In this document: in pieces, positions 1-11,490 of the stretch
How positions within the stretch are numbered: the stretch's first letter is position 1
Layout of the letters: every line of letters starts with the position of its first letter
Translations under genes and position numbers: made by a program
Notes under the pieces: generated by a model
The model's input: only the letters and a program-made list of their open reading frames with translations
Databases searched by the model: none
What the model was told of the DNA's origin: nothing
Assembly: GCF_907164915.1 (NCBI RefSeq)
Contig: NC_061863.1
Span: forward strand, 28,129,710-28,193,709
Source of the DNA: Impatiens glandulifera
Taxonomy: Eukaryota > Streptophyta > Magnoliopsida > Ericales > Balsaminaceae
Length of the DNA stretch: 64,000 nucleotides
Direction of reading: 5' to 3'

Positions 1-1584
1 GCAGGAAGTCCATGAAGGCGATACACATCCCTGAAATAAAGCTGTGCAACAGCCACAGCATCAGAGGTTTTCTTGCAGGGAATGAAATGAACCATCTTCG
101 AGAATCGGTCAACCACCACAAAAATCGAATCAGAACCACGCTGGGTACGTGGCAGCCCAAGGACAAAATCCATACTGACATCAGACCATGGTTGAGTGGG
201 AATAGGCAGAGGCAAGTATAACCCGGCATTAGTCGAAGCGCCCTTAGCCAACTGACAAACACGACAACGAGCAACAAAACGCCCCACCTCTTTGCGCATC
301 GAAGGCCAGAAATAAGAAGCTGCAAGAAGCTGGAAGGTACGATCACGCCCAACATGGCCTTCTTTCTTGAGATCCAGTTTGCTAAACACAGAAGCACCAC
401 CCAACTGATCCAACAAGTCATCCAACCGGGGAATAGGAAACCGATAACGCACTGTAATCTTGTTGATAGCACGACTATCAATGCACATAAGCCAAGACCC
501 ATCCTTTTTTGGGGTAAGAAGGGCCGGGACAGCACAGGGACTAAGGCTCTCTCGAATGTGTCCCTTAGCCAGCAAGTCCTCCACCTGTCTACGCAACTCT
601 TCATGTTCTTTGGGACTCATGCGGTAATGAGGACGGTTGGGTAGGGCAGCACTTGGAACCAAGTCAATGTGATGCTGGGTATCACGCAAAGGAGGCAAGG
701 CACAAGGCAGATTCTCAGGAAAAACATCTGCAAACTCCTGTAACAGCGGCTGCACTGGAATAGGCACCTCAGAACAAGCACCACAGGTAATCAGCGAACA
801 AAATAGAGCAAACACCATGCCCGATTCGACCATGGCGGTCTGAAAAGGACCCCGAGACAACAAGGTGGTAGGGGGGGACGCATGATGAGTGGGGGCAGCA
901 CCCTTCTTGGGCTGATTTGGCATCAACACAATCTTGGTACCATGAAATAAGAACGTGTAGGTATTAGCACGCCCATCATGTATAACAGAATGATCAAACT
1001 GCCAAGGGCGACCAAGTAAAAGGTGACAAGCATCCATAGGAACCACATCACAATATACAACATCACGATAATGGGAACCAATGGAAAAATTAACAAGTAC
1101 GCGCTTAGAAACTGTAACATCCGTACCTTGACTTAGCCAGGACAGACGATAAGGCTTGGGGTGAGGTTCAGTGGACAGACCCAGCTTCGAAACTGCAACC
1201 TCAGAAATCACATTCTCACAACTCCCAGCATCAATGATGAAGGTGCAAACTTTGCCACCGATGGTACAAGTGGGATGGAACAGATTATTACGTAACCACT
1301 CGTTGTCAGGAGCACGAGGGGTTAAACATGATCGACGAATCACCAAAAGGGGGCCAACATCACCAGAAACATACTCCTCCGCTGCCTCATCATCATAAAC
1401 ATCATACACTGGCGCTGAATCTGAAGGAAGAGCAGAGTCAGGATCATCCACCTCAGTAAAAAGACCACGATTGGTGGACTTTGGGTTGCGACACTCTGCT
1501 TGGCGATGGCCAACTTCACCACAATTGAAACAACGCAAGCCACCGGGACGTCCCTGCGGGGGGGCTGTAGTGCCGCGAGGGGGG
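1..1584 (-). pseudogene. Ty3/gypsy Pol with in-frame deletion joining reverse transcriptase to integrase
   Basis: Read on the minus strand, the frame carries a zinc knuckle CX2CX4HX4C (CFNCGEVGHRQAEC, near 1500). It then has a retropepsin whose active-site triplet is D-A-G (FIIDAGSCENVIS, near 1240) rather than the usual D-S/T-G. Next is the N-terminal third of reverse transcriptase (HYRMSPKEHEELRR, LTPKKDGSWLMCID, INKITVRYRFPIPRLDDLL). At about 357-368 it passes without a frame break from SVFSKLDLKK into the integrase zinc-binding region (GHVGRDRT, FWPSMRKEVGRF, CRVCQLAKG), then the integrase core (SMDFVLGLPRTQ, DRFSKMVHFIPCKK). The YxDD catalytic centre and RNase H are absent. The frame is open to the left edge. 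Confidence 0.88.
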
Positions 1585-2431
1585 GCTGGGGTGGGATGGG
1601 CCGCTGGGAAGAAGAACCAATGCCACTAGTGGGGACAACCTGTTTTCCAAAGCTACCCGAACCGCGCCTGGCTAGCTGTTTCTCAGCTTGTGAAGCACGC
1701 TGATGTGCCTCAGAAACAGTCAAGGGATCAAACATATTCAAAATATCCTGCAACTGGAGGCGAAGGCCACCAATATAACGAGAAACCAACTGGAGAGGGG
1801 ACTCAGACAGGTCAACACGAGCCACAAAGGTGTAAAACTCAGTGGAATAGTCATCCACGGAACGAGAACCCTGACGAATATTCTGGAACCGCTGGTACAG
1901 GTTACGTTCGTAATTATATGGTAGAAACGCAGCCCCAATATGCTTCCTGAATTTGTCCCAATTCGTGAGCTTTGCCTTACCATGACGAACACGTGTCTGT
2001 TTCAACTGCTGCCACCATGCTTGTGCACGACCATGTAAGCGGATCGTAACAAGGGGTACACGACGATCTGCAGGAACTTCCTTGAAATCCAGAATCTCTT
2101 CAACCTGAGAAAGCCAATCAATAAACTCTTCCGGTGATAGACTACCATCGAACTTAGGGATGTCCACCCTGAAAGCCTGCTCCCAGCGATGATTGGGGCG
2201 TTCAGGGGATCGATTCCGAAGACCACCGAGAGGGTTTTCATCTGTCATCGTAACATCATCTTCAGGGTGGTGCATGTGCATAGATGCATCCATCCGTTGC
2301 GTCAACCATTCAACCTGCCGCCTCAAATCGTCGTTATCACGGCGAAACTCAGCGTTTGCACGTCGCAACTCAGCAAGGTCACCATCATCAGCACCAGGGG
2401 TAGGGTTGCGCGGCTGTCTTCGGGGCGGCAT
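1585..2431 (-). pseudogene. Ty3/gypsy Gag
   Basis: Gag is the capsid/nucleocapsid polyprotein that packages retrotransposon RNA in cytoplasmic particles. The frame starts at MPPRRQPRN. It has a charged, coiled-coil-like N-terminus (about residues 15-50), then the plant retrotransposon gag domain from about residue 85 (motifs FDGSLSPEEFIDWL, AWWQQL, FLPYNYE, LYQRFQNIRQG). The frame continues naturally into the zinc knuckle only after a one-base shift inside a run of C near 1581-1587. Beyond that run the gag frame is meaningless, although it stays open to 1340. The shift is either a mutation or a homopolymer sequencing error; plant Ty3 elements usually encode gag-pol as one frame. The start fits the position just inside the primer-binding site. 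Confidence 0.88.
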
Positions 2432-2451
2432 ACCTCAGGGTCGACTGGAAA

Positions 2452-2460
2452 CTGATACCA
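2452..2460 (-). other. Primer-binding site of the Ty3/gypsy element
   Basis: On the minus strand TGGTATCAG matches the first nine bases of the usual initiator-Met tRNA primer site, followed by TTTCC instead of AGC. It lies two bases inside a CA dinucleotide (2463-2464 on the plus strand reads TG), the expected end of the 5' LTR, and just upstream of gag. Confidence 0.65.
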
Positions 2461-2462
2461 AC

Positions 2463-2880
2463 TGATGCAGCGTGCGTGGCTAGGATGAACCTTTATCAAG
2501 ATTCGTTGATTCTTACGAATACCGAAAGTTGATAGATATTGAGGAGACCTCGTTTTCTGATTAATAATCTTCCCTTAACAAAGTGTTTTAAGATTCTTTT
2601 AAATACTCAAACCCTAGCTTGCAAAAGAAATAAACAACTTTTAATAAATTGCAAAAAAACACCCGAAACTAATAAAAATGCGATTTTGAGCCCCTAAACG
2701 TTTCCGCCCGAAAAACACTAGGCAATCGTCGAAATCTGACACTTGCGAGATATTTTCGGATGCTGCAACTTTCGCATAAACGCCTCTTCGACTCGCACCG
2801 CATCACATGACCTCTTGTGAAATTATTGAAAGAAGATGAGTAGAGCATAAGAACATGTAATTTATTACCCAAATTTTAGT
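2463..2880 (-). repeat. Probable 5' LTR of the Ty3/gypsy element, outer limit uncertain
   Basis: The LTR must end at 2463 because the primer-binding site follows two bases later. Its outer end cannot be fixed, since the partner LTR is outside the window. The sequence to about 2880 is less AT-rich than the DNA beyond and has no credible gene. The limit given is a guess from base composition. Confidence 0.35.
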
Positions 2881-3407
2881 GGATCCTTTGTAAAGTTTAT
2901 ATAAATTTCTAATGAAATGTACTGAAAAATATGTTTAAACCAGATTTTAATTTATCAGTTGATATTAAACAAGTTTTGAAATGTCCATACAATACATAAA
3001 AAGAAAGAAAAACCAAATGAAAAGTACAGAAAATATGTTTAAACCCATAAAATTATTCTTTTATTTCCAAATCATTTATAAACGATGATGAAACTGATAT
3101 TCATCGTCATTAAGATGCATACTGCATATGCATACTTTTATTTTGACAGGAGTGTGGTGCAAATTAACTCATAAACTTAATTTTTTTTTTTTTTTTGCTG
3201 AAAAGAAAATAGCCGACCAGCTGATATATAGGGCTAGTAATTGGTAGCTGGTGATCACCATAATTAATAAGAATAATATAATTGGAGATGATCACCATAA
3301 TTAATAAGAATAATATAATTGGAGATGATTGTTCGAGTGGAGTCAGGACCTATCCAGACTAATTTTTTAATAAAAAAATCTATTAGGGCTAGTTTTATAA
3401 TTTGCTG
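2881..3407. other. AT-rich intergenic DNA with a short tandem duplication
   Basis: No coding signal was seen. At about 3252-3327 a unit of about 37 bases (starting gatcaccataattaataag) occurs twice head to tail with almost no difference, indicating a recent slippage-type duplication. A poly-T run lies at 3181-3196. Confidence 0.6.
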
Positions 3408-3475
3408 TCACTTCTGACTTTTAGCGACGGAAAATAACCAATCACGACGGTAATTTACCGTCGTCATTGATAAAA
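3407..3475. mobile_element. Short CACTA-type subterminal fragment overlapping the barwin gene end
   Basis: The sequence starts CACTTCTGACTTTTAGCGACGG and contains the inverted pair ACGGTAATTTACCGT. CACTA elements in plants commonly begin CACTA and carry 'tagcgacgg..ccgtcgcta' repeats, and the array at 15.1-15.4 kb here is similar. The last 20 or so residues of the barwin reading frame (from about [10 protein letters not shown]) and its stop lie in this fragment. Its identity as CACTA is inferred from the motif only. Confidence 0.4.
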
Positions 3476-4165
3476 CACATACAGGCGGTTTAAGGCTACC
3501 CGAGCTACAGCCCGGGCCGGCTTGCACTTGGCTCTGCCCACAATCCACAAATTGGTAATCAACAATAAGGTGACCCTGGGCAATCCCACTTCCGTCGGTG
3601 TCAAGCTGCCTGAACACACCCTCGTCTAAATCCAACCCTACGTTGCTGCACTGATCCACTATCCTTACCGTCCTTTTTGCCCCTGTCCGTCTATTCGTCA
3701 CCTGTAATTAGTACATATTAATTAATTAGATCACAATCTCAATCACTATCAGATCAGATCAGAGATCATATAAATATGCGTACCAGGAGACACTTGCCAC
3801 ACGATGCCTGCCCTCTTGGGCCGACGGGACCGCAAAAGGCTGTCCAACCATACTTCATCCTCCAAGAGAGGGGCTTGTTGCCGTCCCAAGTTAACCTGCT
3901 GGGGGTTGTAGAAATGATAAGTGGCCCTCACGTTCGACGCGCTTCCGCCTGCTGGGGCATCTCCACGACAGTTACTCTGGCAACCACTTGATGGGAGACA
4001 ATAGTCGTCGGTCGTCCCACAGTATCCCCACTGGCTGCAGCATATGTTGTTATCGCACAACCTCCCACCGGCTTGCCGACCGCACTGTTGCCCGCTCACG
4101 GTCACGCCCACGCTTAAGCTAAATAATATTATTACGCATCTCAGCATCATCAGAACAATAGTCAT
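3408..4165 (-). pseudogene. Hevein/barwin (PR-4, WIN-type) chitin-binding defence protein, frameshifted
   Basis: Two exons, 4165-3784 and 3701-3408, are separated by an 82-base GT-AG intron in phase 0. The protein begins with a secretory signal (about residues 1-25). A hevein domain follows with all eight cysteines and the chitin-binding aromatic motif CCSQWGYCG plus a DDYC tyrosine. After a short linker a barwin domain begins ([12 protein letters not shown]). Right after that motif, near 3888, about 9-10 codons are missing and the frame shifts. A second frame still reads the conserved block ([20 protein letters not shown]) to the intron. Exon 2 returns to normal barwin sequence ([20 protein letters not shown]). 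Family members act in vacuole or cell wall against fungi. The deletion looks microhomology-mediated. As it stands the barwin fold cannot form; a truncated hevein-only product is conceivable. Confidence 0.88.
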
Positions 4166-6947
4166 CTATTTTCTATTACGGCCACCCATGCCTGTTATAC
4201 AACACTACTAATATATATATATTCGTTTCACCTAGCTTAGATCTCAGAATTAATTTTTTGGGTAAGACACTTTATCTAGCTCGCCGTTGTTGACCGTAAG
4301 AGGGACATATTAATTGTTTTGTTTATCTGTTTGAATGACTTATTTCAGGATTATTTTTAATTGAGAATCCTATTTAATTAATAATTTATTCATTATTAAT
4401 TAAATCATAAACTGTAATTATAAAAATACGTTTAAACATAAATTACAAAATATTCATTATATATATGTATGAATAATTTATTTTTATCTAAATAGTTATT
4501 TTAATTATTTAAAAAATATATTATTAATAATTTGAAACAAAATAGTTATTAATATTTATTAATTTCATGTAGATGTAGAGTAGTTCGATTTGAATATCTA
4601 GTTATCACATTCTTAAATCATTTAAAATGTATAGTATTGTAATATAAGTAGTTAGTTAATTTCACAATTTTAAATATTTTTTCAAATTATTCATTAGGTT
4701 CTAAATCAATTAAATTCTTGCAGATCATATATATCACTAGAAAGAAAATGATAAAAACATCCAAACAAAATAAAAAAAATAAACAATAAACAACATGTAA
4801 TATGAGCAAAACACTAATTGAGCATATTAGAATGCTTAAAATAGGTCAACTCAAAAGGAAAAGTCTCCTCTTTATATTTTCAGTCCTTTTGTTTTGCTCA
4901 TATAATTGAAAATGATATGTAAATTATATTATTAACTTATTTATATTGATTTTAAATATGTTAGATTTAAATTAATTTGGTATGTTTGTTTTATTTGAAA
5001 ATATTTAACTATAAATTTATTTATTTAATTTGATTGAAAGTCAATATAAATAAAATATTTTAGTAACAAAAAAATTTAATAATATAAATAAAAAAAATAT
5101 TCATTCAAAGAAAAGTCTACACACAGTAAGTAAGATCCACATATATATATATATATATTATTAGGATAAGATTTGATTCAGAAGACGCAGATCAGTCGCC
5201 ACGTTGACAAGTTTAGGATAAGATTTGAAGCTGCAACCATTTAAAAATAAAAATAATATTAACTGTTTCTCATAGTTACATAATATATATTTTTAATTTT
5301 TATTATTTTAAATGATGAAACCCCTAATATAACAATGTCCAGCTGACCGTTCATATTTTAGGTTTTAATTATTTTAGGTTTTAATTTGAGTTGTTTTTAT
5401 TTATTAAATATGGTTTATACTTTAAATTAGGTTTATATACTTCAAATTATAAATTTTTTAGTTATTTAATTTTCTTTTAAATAGACAAAACGTCTATCAT
5501 ATTCTTTTAATATATTTTTTTTCTAATTAATTTGTCACATTTTAAATAAAATGATATTTTTAAACGTTTGGGACATACTTTTTAAAAATTAATTATTCTT
5601 TATAAAATTTACATATTAAATTTTATCCAACTTAATTTGGGTGACTATAAAATAAGTAATGTAAGAAAAGATTTCAAAAATTTTGAATATAGATGGATAT
5701 TTTATTTATTTTCAAAAGAAATCGTAATCTATTGGTAGTAAAATATTTTATGTTTAATTGGTCTTGTAACTTATGGGAATGATGTGCTAACATGTAATTG
5801 AATTTATTTCTAATAGGGGAGAAATTCCATTTTCCAAGTGTGTAATCGACATATCATTTATGACACAAATTATCTATTGCTCTCTCTATATAACTCTCTA
5901 AATATATTATTCATTTTTAATATATTCTAAGTGGTTTAGTATACATGTTAATATAAATTAATTCAAATAAAATAGATGATAATATTATTGAAATGGAGTT
6001 ACCTTTATGCATAAGGTGTGGATAGAAATTTATTGACTTAATTGGTAATTTACATATGAGCCACATGGGATATGAAAATATTGACTTCACGCCACTATAT
6101 GGAATGACTATTTTTATTGATGCATTCCTTTATCGATTTTTTTTTATTTCCAAACTAACTCGAACAAAGTACAATTTAAACAAAACTTAGATAAACGAGG
6201 CTTAATAGGATCAACATTTGCATACAATCAAATATAACGACCGTGCTTAGCACAAGAGGTAGTATAATCAATTTGGAGAACCTTTCCAATTTGTTTCCCG
6301 GATGAACACAATTTTAAAATACTCAATAGACAGTCCTAGAATGAGACAGTCATAGAATGCGAACCCATGCTACAACTTTGGTGATAACATCCTTTGTCGG
6401 CTTGAAGTTAGTCCGTCAACCACTTTTGAAGCCTTCGATAGTGTCTTCAATTGGCCAAGGGCCACCTCTAAAAGCATAATCATAGTCTTTATTTAGGTGA
6501 AATCTTGCCACATAATAATCATTGTTGATATCTATTAGAGAAAATTTACCTTTGGACGCCCTGCATCAATCTCATATAGAGATAATTGTAAGGTAATGAC
6601 ACTACTAATGACAAAAGAAAGACTATAAAAAATTGACGCATACCAAACCAAGGGCTATGACTTTATCCGAATAAGAACTCCCTCAAGTGAGAAATGAAAA
6701 TCAATTTCATCACATACAGATAAAACGTATATTGAAAATCAGTGGAAGTTGTTATTGTTATGTCATATGTTTCTATTAAAGTATTTGGTCTTATAGTAAG
6801 CGTTGTTAGTCTAAACAAGTCTATGACTTAAATATTTGAATAGAAATCTAGGGCTGACAACTTTATGAATAAGGGTAACTACGTCAATCATTCTTGATGT
6901 AAGGATGGATCTTTCCTTGTGTAACCTACATTGACTCTTAGGCATCT
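4166..6947. other. AT-rich intergenic DNA, no gene recognised
   Basis: Long A/T tracts, many stops in all frames and a (TA)n run near 5142-5158. Part of 6.2-6.9 kb has lower AT content and may be unrecognised mitochondrial spacer flanking the ccmC remnant, but I found no gene homology there. Confidence 0.55.
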
Positions 6948-7672
6948 TAACCAGATGTAAAAAGAATTAGATAGAGAACTAGGTTGTTATTCCTTCTCGA
7001 GCTTCTATTTATTCTGTTAAAGGAGATTCGAGAAAAGATGGAATTGGAAGACAAGTTTCTAGAATGAAGAAGATACAAGTTGAGAAATTGGAGTTAACAG
7101 ATTTTGACAATATTGGAATGGGCATAGGAACATATATTGATGTATCAAATCGATTAATGCTCCAAGGTTGATGCGATGTATTTAACCAGTTTATTGAAGA
7201 CTTGATTATTGGTATATCACTAATTGAAATATGAGCCATTTCAAGATGAAGCTTTTGAAAACACAATGCACCCAAGTAAATAAGGAACATCATGAATACA
7301 GATGTTAAGCGAGCATTCCATTCCCGAAATGTTCCCCACATAGGTCTTCCCCGAAATCCTCTAGTAACTAAGGTAAACAACATAGAAAAGACATACTCAT
7401 TTTTGTACATGGTCTGAAAGTGCAAAAAAATGAATTTTTTCATAGAAAGAAGAAAGTGTTTATAGTTGTAGCGATATAAACAATCATATTCATCCATAAC
7501 AACATGTATATACAGAATTCAAGAGTTTCCACCTTATTAAAGATCTAGTGGTGCTACTCGAAGACTTAAATAAATATCCATCACTATTAAAAACAACCAA
7601 GATTCAATGATAATTTTTGTGTAGCTTCTAATCTTTGATATAAAAAAAAGGTTGTAATAACGAAATAGACAT
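6948..7672 (-). pseudogene. ccmC: Nuclear copy of mitochondrial ccmC (cytochrome c maturation), decayed
   Basis: On the minus strand, translated pieces follow plant mitochondrial CcmC nearly end to end. They are a start like MSISLLQPFF, then IYLSLRVAPLDL, a near-perfect block LFTLVTRGFRGRPMWGTF, ARLTSVF, FLIYLGAL, PIIKSSINW, VPMPIPIL, and an end region LPIPSFLESPLTE followed by EAREGI. In-frame stops and small indels interrupt it, for example a stop right after SPLTE where the family continues EIEAREG. CcmC is an inner-membrane haem-handling protein made inside mitochondria. Here, in AT-rich nuclear DNA and broken, it is a fossil organelle insertion (NUMT). The middle stays open from 7497 to 7009. 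Confidence 0.9.
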
Positions 7673-8714
7673 ATGAAAATTTGATCTAGCTAAGGGAACA
7701 AGAAAGACATGGTAATATGTTCACACTTCTTAAAAAAAGAGGCAAACTCACACTTCTTAGAAAAGCCCCTCGTAGTGAAGATCTCGCCTACCGACTAAGA
7801 GTTGACTAGACTTAAGAGGCGATCAACCACTTTACAATAATAGGGCCAAGTTATCCCCACTAAATATGTACCTCCCTTATGTCTATCTTTAAGAGGGGGC
7901 TTCCCGACTATAGAGAAAAAAGAAATGCATCTCATTGAAATGATAGACAAATTTACCCATATGTTTCTAAAAGGTAAATGAGAGGACATCTCTTTTTCAA
8001 TGGATAGGCGACTAAAAGTGGTGGTCAATTGGTCGAGCTATTTACCCTAATTAAAAGGTTATAAAGATTCCATTGATTAAGTTGAAAAATACCCTATCCA
8101 TGTTTTTAGCCCTATAAAGAATATATATATATCATGATGAATCTATTTTTATTACAAAAGAGTATTTTACCTATCTCTTGAAAATGAATAAATCCAATCC
8201 CCATAGGGGACATGGACTTCTCTATTCAATAACACGCTATTATTGAGTTGATAATCATACCATTCCATTAGTGTTAGAGAGGGGTCTACTATAACTATAG
8301 ATCCACATTATAACATATGAATACATCTTTAGTAATAGCATAAATGTCTCATTACCCATATGAGAGATCGTCTATCTCAGGACCTCATATAGTCATGCTT
8401 ATGATATGTATTGTATCTTATCATGACACATTATTAGGGTTCATAATTAACTCGTGAAGACGATCAACCAAACTGAGAACCTAATCCTTATGGTTCAAAA
8501 ACCAGGTCTTGATTCAGGTTGGTTTGTCAATAGGGCCCAATTTCTCAAGAGTGGCCAACACTTCTTGAGACCTTCCATAGATCTCCAAAAGTGTTGATAA
8601 TGAGGGCACTATAGCAAGTGTTTTTATTAATAGCTAAGTAAAACCACCACTCTTGATCTAGGTGGGAAATATCAGCAACAACATTCCCCTTAATTCTATA
8701 AATAAAATGAAAGG
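7673..8714. other. Spacer between the ccmC and atp1 remnants, probably mitochondrial intergenic DNA
   Basis: This stretch is less AT-rich than its surroundings and joins two mitochondrial gene fossils, so it is probably part of the same transferred block. No gene, tRNA or rRNA was recognised in it. The 77-codon minus-strand frame at 7795-8028 has no recognisable features. Confidence 0.45.
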
Positions 8715-10314
8715 ATGCAAATTTTTCAAAGAGCTACGAATCTTACCACTTTATCAAAAAGTCGAATTAACCATTTTACAGTCATTTTCAAGTGGACGAG
8801 ATCGGTCAAGTGGTCTTAGTTGGAGATGATATTGCACGTATTTATGGATTGAACGAGATGAATGATGGAGAAATGGTTTCATTTGCCAACAATGTGAAAT
8901 GAATAACCTTGAATCTTTAGAATGATCTTGTTGGGATTGTTGTTTTTGGTATGGATATTACTATTAAAGAAGGACATCTTGTCAAGTACACTAGATCTAT
9001 TGTGGATGTTCTTGTAGGTAAGGCTATGATAGGACGTGTGATTGAGGCATTGAGAATTGATGAAAAATGGACTTTAAGCTATCATAAGCAAAGACGTGTT
9101 GAAGTGAAAGTCCCTAGTAGTATAATTGAACGTAAATTTGTGCACGAGCCTATGCAAACAGGTTTAAAAGATATATATATATATATATCATGGTTCCTAT
9201 AAGCCGTGATCAACGATAACTTATAATCGGGGACGGATAAACAGGGAAAATAGTTATTGTAATACCATAGTAAACCAAAATCAAATAAACTCTAGGAGCA
9301 CCTCTAAGAGTAAGACAATGTATTATGTTTATGTAAAGATTGGATAGAATAAATTAACTGTGGAATAATTAGTTCAAATTCTTTCATGACAGAATGGTTT
9401 GAAATATTTCATTTTTATAGCAACCACCGTTTCAGATCCTTCTCCTCTATAATTTCTTGCCCTATATTCTAGGAGTGCCATGGGAGAATATTTTTGCAAT
9501 AATGGAATGCATGCATTAATAATTTATGATGATCTTAGTAAACATGTTGTGGCATATCGAAAAATGTCATTATTATTACGCTAACCAACAGACCATGAGG
9601 CTTTCTCGGGGAATGTTTTCTCTTTACATTTCGTCACTTAGAAAGATCTGCTAAATGATCAAACCAGACAGACGCAAGGAGCTTGACTGTCTTACCCGTC
9701 GTTGAAACACAAGATGAAGACTTATTAACTTATATTTCAATTACTGATGGACAAATATGTTTGGAAACATAGATCTTTTATGACGAGATTAAACATACCA
9801 TTAACGTCGGCTTATCTTCCAGTCATGTCAGATATGCCGCTCAGTTAAAAGCTATTAAACAAGTTTGTGGTAGTTTAAAAGTGAATTGGAACAATATCGC
9901 GAAGTGGCTGCCCTTCTCAATTTGGCTCAAATTTGGATTCTGCGATTCAAGAATTACACAATAGAGGTGCAAGGCTAACAAAAGTACTGAAACAACCCTA
10001 ATATACACTAGATTCAATTGAACAACAAATTCTAGTCATTTATGCAACCATCAATGGATTCTCTAATCGAATGCCATTAGATATAATTTTTCAATATGAG
10101 AGAGAGCCATTTGTATATTTGGTAGAATCTTGCATATCTTAACTAAATCTTTCGCATGGGCTCATTTTAGTAGTGGCTTCATGAGGTTTTCACGTTTGCT
10201 CATTCCAAGTAGTGTAAACCCATAACTACTTAAAATACTTTTTAGAAATAAAGGTGGATTAAATAATGAAAGAAAAATAGAATCAAATAGATTCTTAAAA
10301 GAAAGTGCAAGGTA
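8715..10314 (+). pseudogene. atp1: Nuclear copy of mitochondrial atp1 (ATP synthase alpha subunit), full length but decayed
   Basis: Collinear blocks of mitochondrial F1 alpha subunit appear across all three forward frames. They include RATNLTTL and SRINHFT near the start, then VDEIGQVVLVGDDIARIYGLNE, GIVVFG, IKEGHLVKYTRSIVDVL, GKAMIGRV, RRVEVK, IIERKFVHEPMQTGLK (the longest open piece, 8951-9202). Later come [49 protein letters not shown], and near the end NNERKIES and FLKESA. Many stops and indels, and loss of a recognisable Walker A region around 9200-9260, show that it is dead. The (TA)n run at 9172-9187 has been gained inside the gene. This and the ccmC fossil form one NUMT of at least 3.3 kb. 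Confidence 0.92.
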
Positions 10315-11490
10315 GCGGGAGGGTGGGAGATCCGTAGCTGGATTGAATCTTTTTAGTTTTGGTTTTCTTTCTTTGGCAGGTGGAATCTTTTTGATCTTCT
10401 CTTATAAAAGTAATCATAATAAGACATTTAATAAGATAAATAAGTTTCACAATGACAAAGTCAAGATCATGTAAGCTCTCCCAGCTAGTTCATTTGAAAT
10501 CTGAATCAATGGGAATTTGAGTCATCAAGCCTTTTTGAAGTTCTCTAAGAGTTTTTAGGTGATAGTCGATCTAAATGTAAACTACCTAAGTCGCCAATTG
10601 TAATGAGACATTTATGTTAAATGTAAACAACCAATAGAGATGGAGTTACCACTTCTGCATAGGGAGAATGTTTAAAATGTTTGATCAAGATTTGTTTGGA
10701 TTTCAGTTAATCATTGTGTATGAAAAAAATACTTTACCATATCATTGTCTCTATTTTCAAATATTTAGCAAAATAAAAATAAAACAACAAACAAAGAGAC
10801 AAAACATGTATAAAACAACAATCTAATTTTTCTCTGTATGATTTTGAAATTAGATGATTAAAACTAAATAATAAACTTAACAGAATAAGCTTGTCGCTCT
10901 AAGTCGATCTATTATTCTCTTTACCTTCAAACTTTCATAGTTGGCGAGCATACTCGATCAAAGATCTAAATCAAATTTGAATTAGATGAAGGTATTTTGA
11001 TTTTGTCTAAATTTAAATTTAAGTTGAATTAATTTTTTTATTTTGATTAAGTTCGGACTACTAGAATTGTAAAATAACATTTATAAACAATTTTAATAAA
11101 TAATATCTTTGTAACTTAGTAGCTAGAATGCTAATATTTAGAAAGTAGATTTTCTTTTTCTTTTATTTTAAAAATAATTATAAAAAAATAATTCTTTTAA
11201 CTTATTTATTAATAAATACATTTGTATGTTTTATGTTTTTATTTTATTCCTTTATATTTTTAATTTATTATTTTATTAAAAAAATTATAATTTATTTTAA
11301 ATAAATTTTGAACTTACTTAATGTGTTTTTTTTTAAATAAAATTTAATATTATCTATATTATATTAAAATAAATGTCAATAACACTAGTGAAATTATAAA
11401 AGAAGGTACACAAAATATATTATATTATTATGATAATAATTAAAAAAATAAATATAGTTTTTAAAATTTTATAATTAACTTATTAACTTA
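10315..11490. other. AT-rich intergenic DNA
   Basis: No coding signal recognised. The first few hundred bases may be residual NUMT; the rest is very AT-rich. Confidence 0.5.

Larger units (their letters stand above)
1..2463 (-). mobile_element. Ty3/gypsy LTR retrotransposon, internal region, truncated by window edge
   Basis: The minus strand reads primer-binding site, gag, zinc knuckle, retropepsin, start of reverse transcriptase, then integrase, running off the left edge. The order with integrase last is that of Ty3/gypsy (Metaviridae-type) elements. The 3' LTR and the end of integrase lie outside the window, so no target-site duplication can be tested. A large part of reverse transcriptase and all of RNase H are missing (see the pol entry), so this copy cannot be autonomous. 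Confidence 0.9.

Noticed and set aside
2669..2872. 67-codon minus-strand frame in the presumed Ty3 LTR
   Set aside because: Lies in LTR-like sequence; no homology recognised.
6230..6310. Possible tRNA-like sequence ahead of the NUMT (gaggtagtataatc..., aatttggagaacctttccaatt)
   Set aside because: I could not draw a cloverleaf with a T-loop and acceptor stem.
7795..8028. 77-codon minus-strand frame in the NUMT spacer
   Set aside because: No recognisable motif; it lies in probable mitochondrial intergenic DNA.
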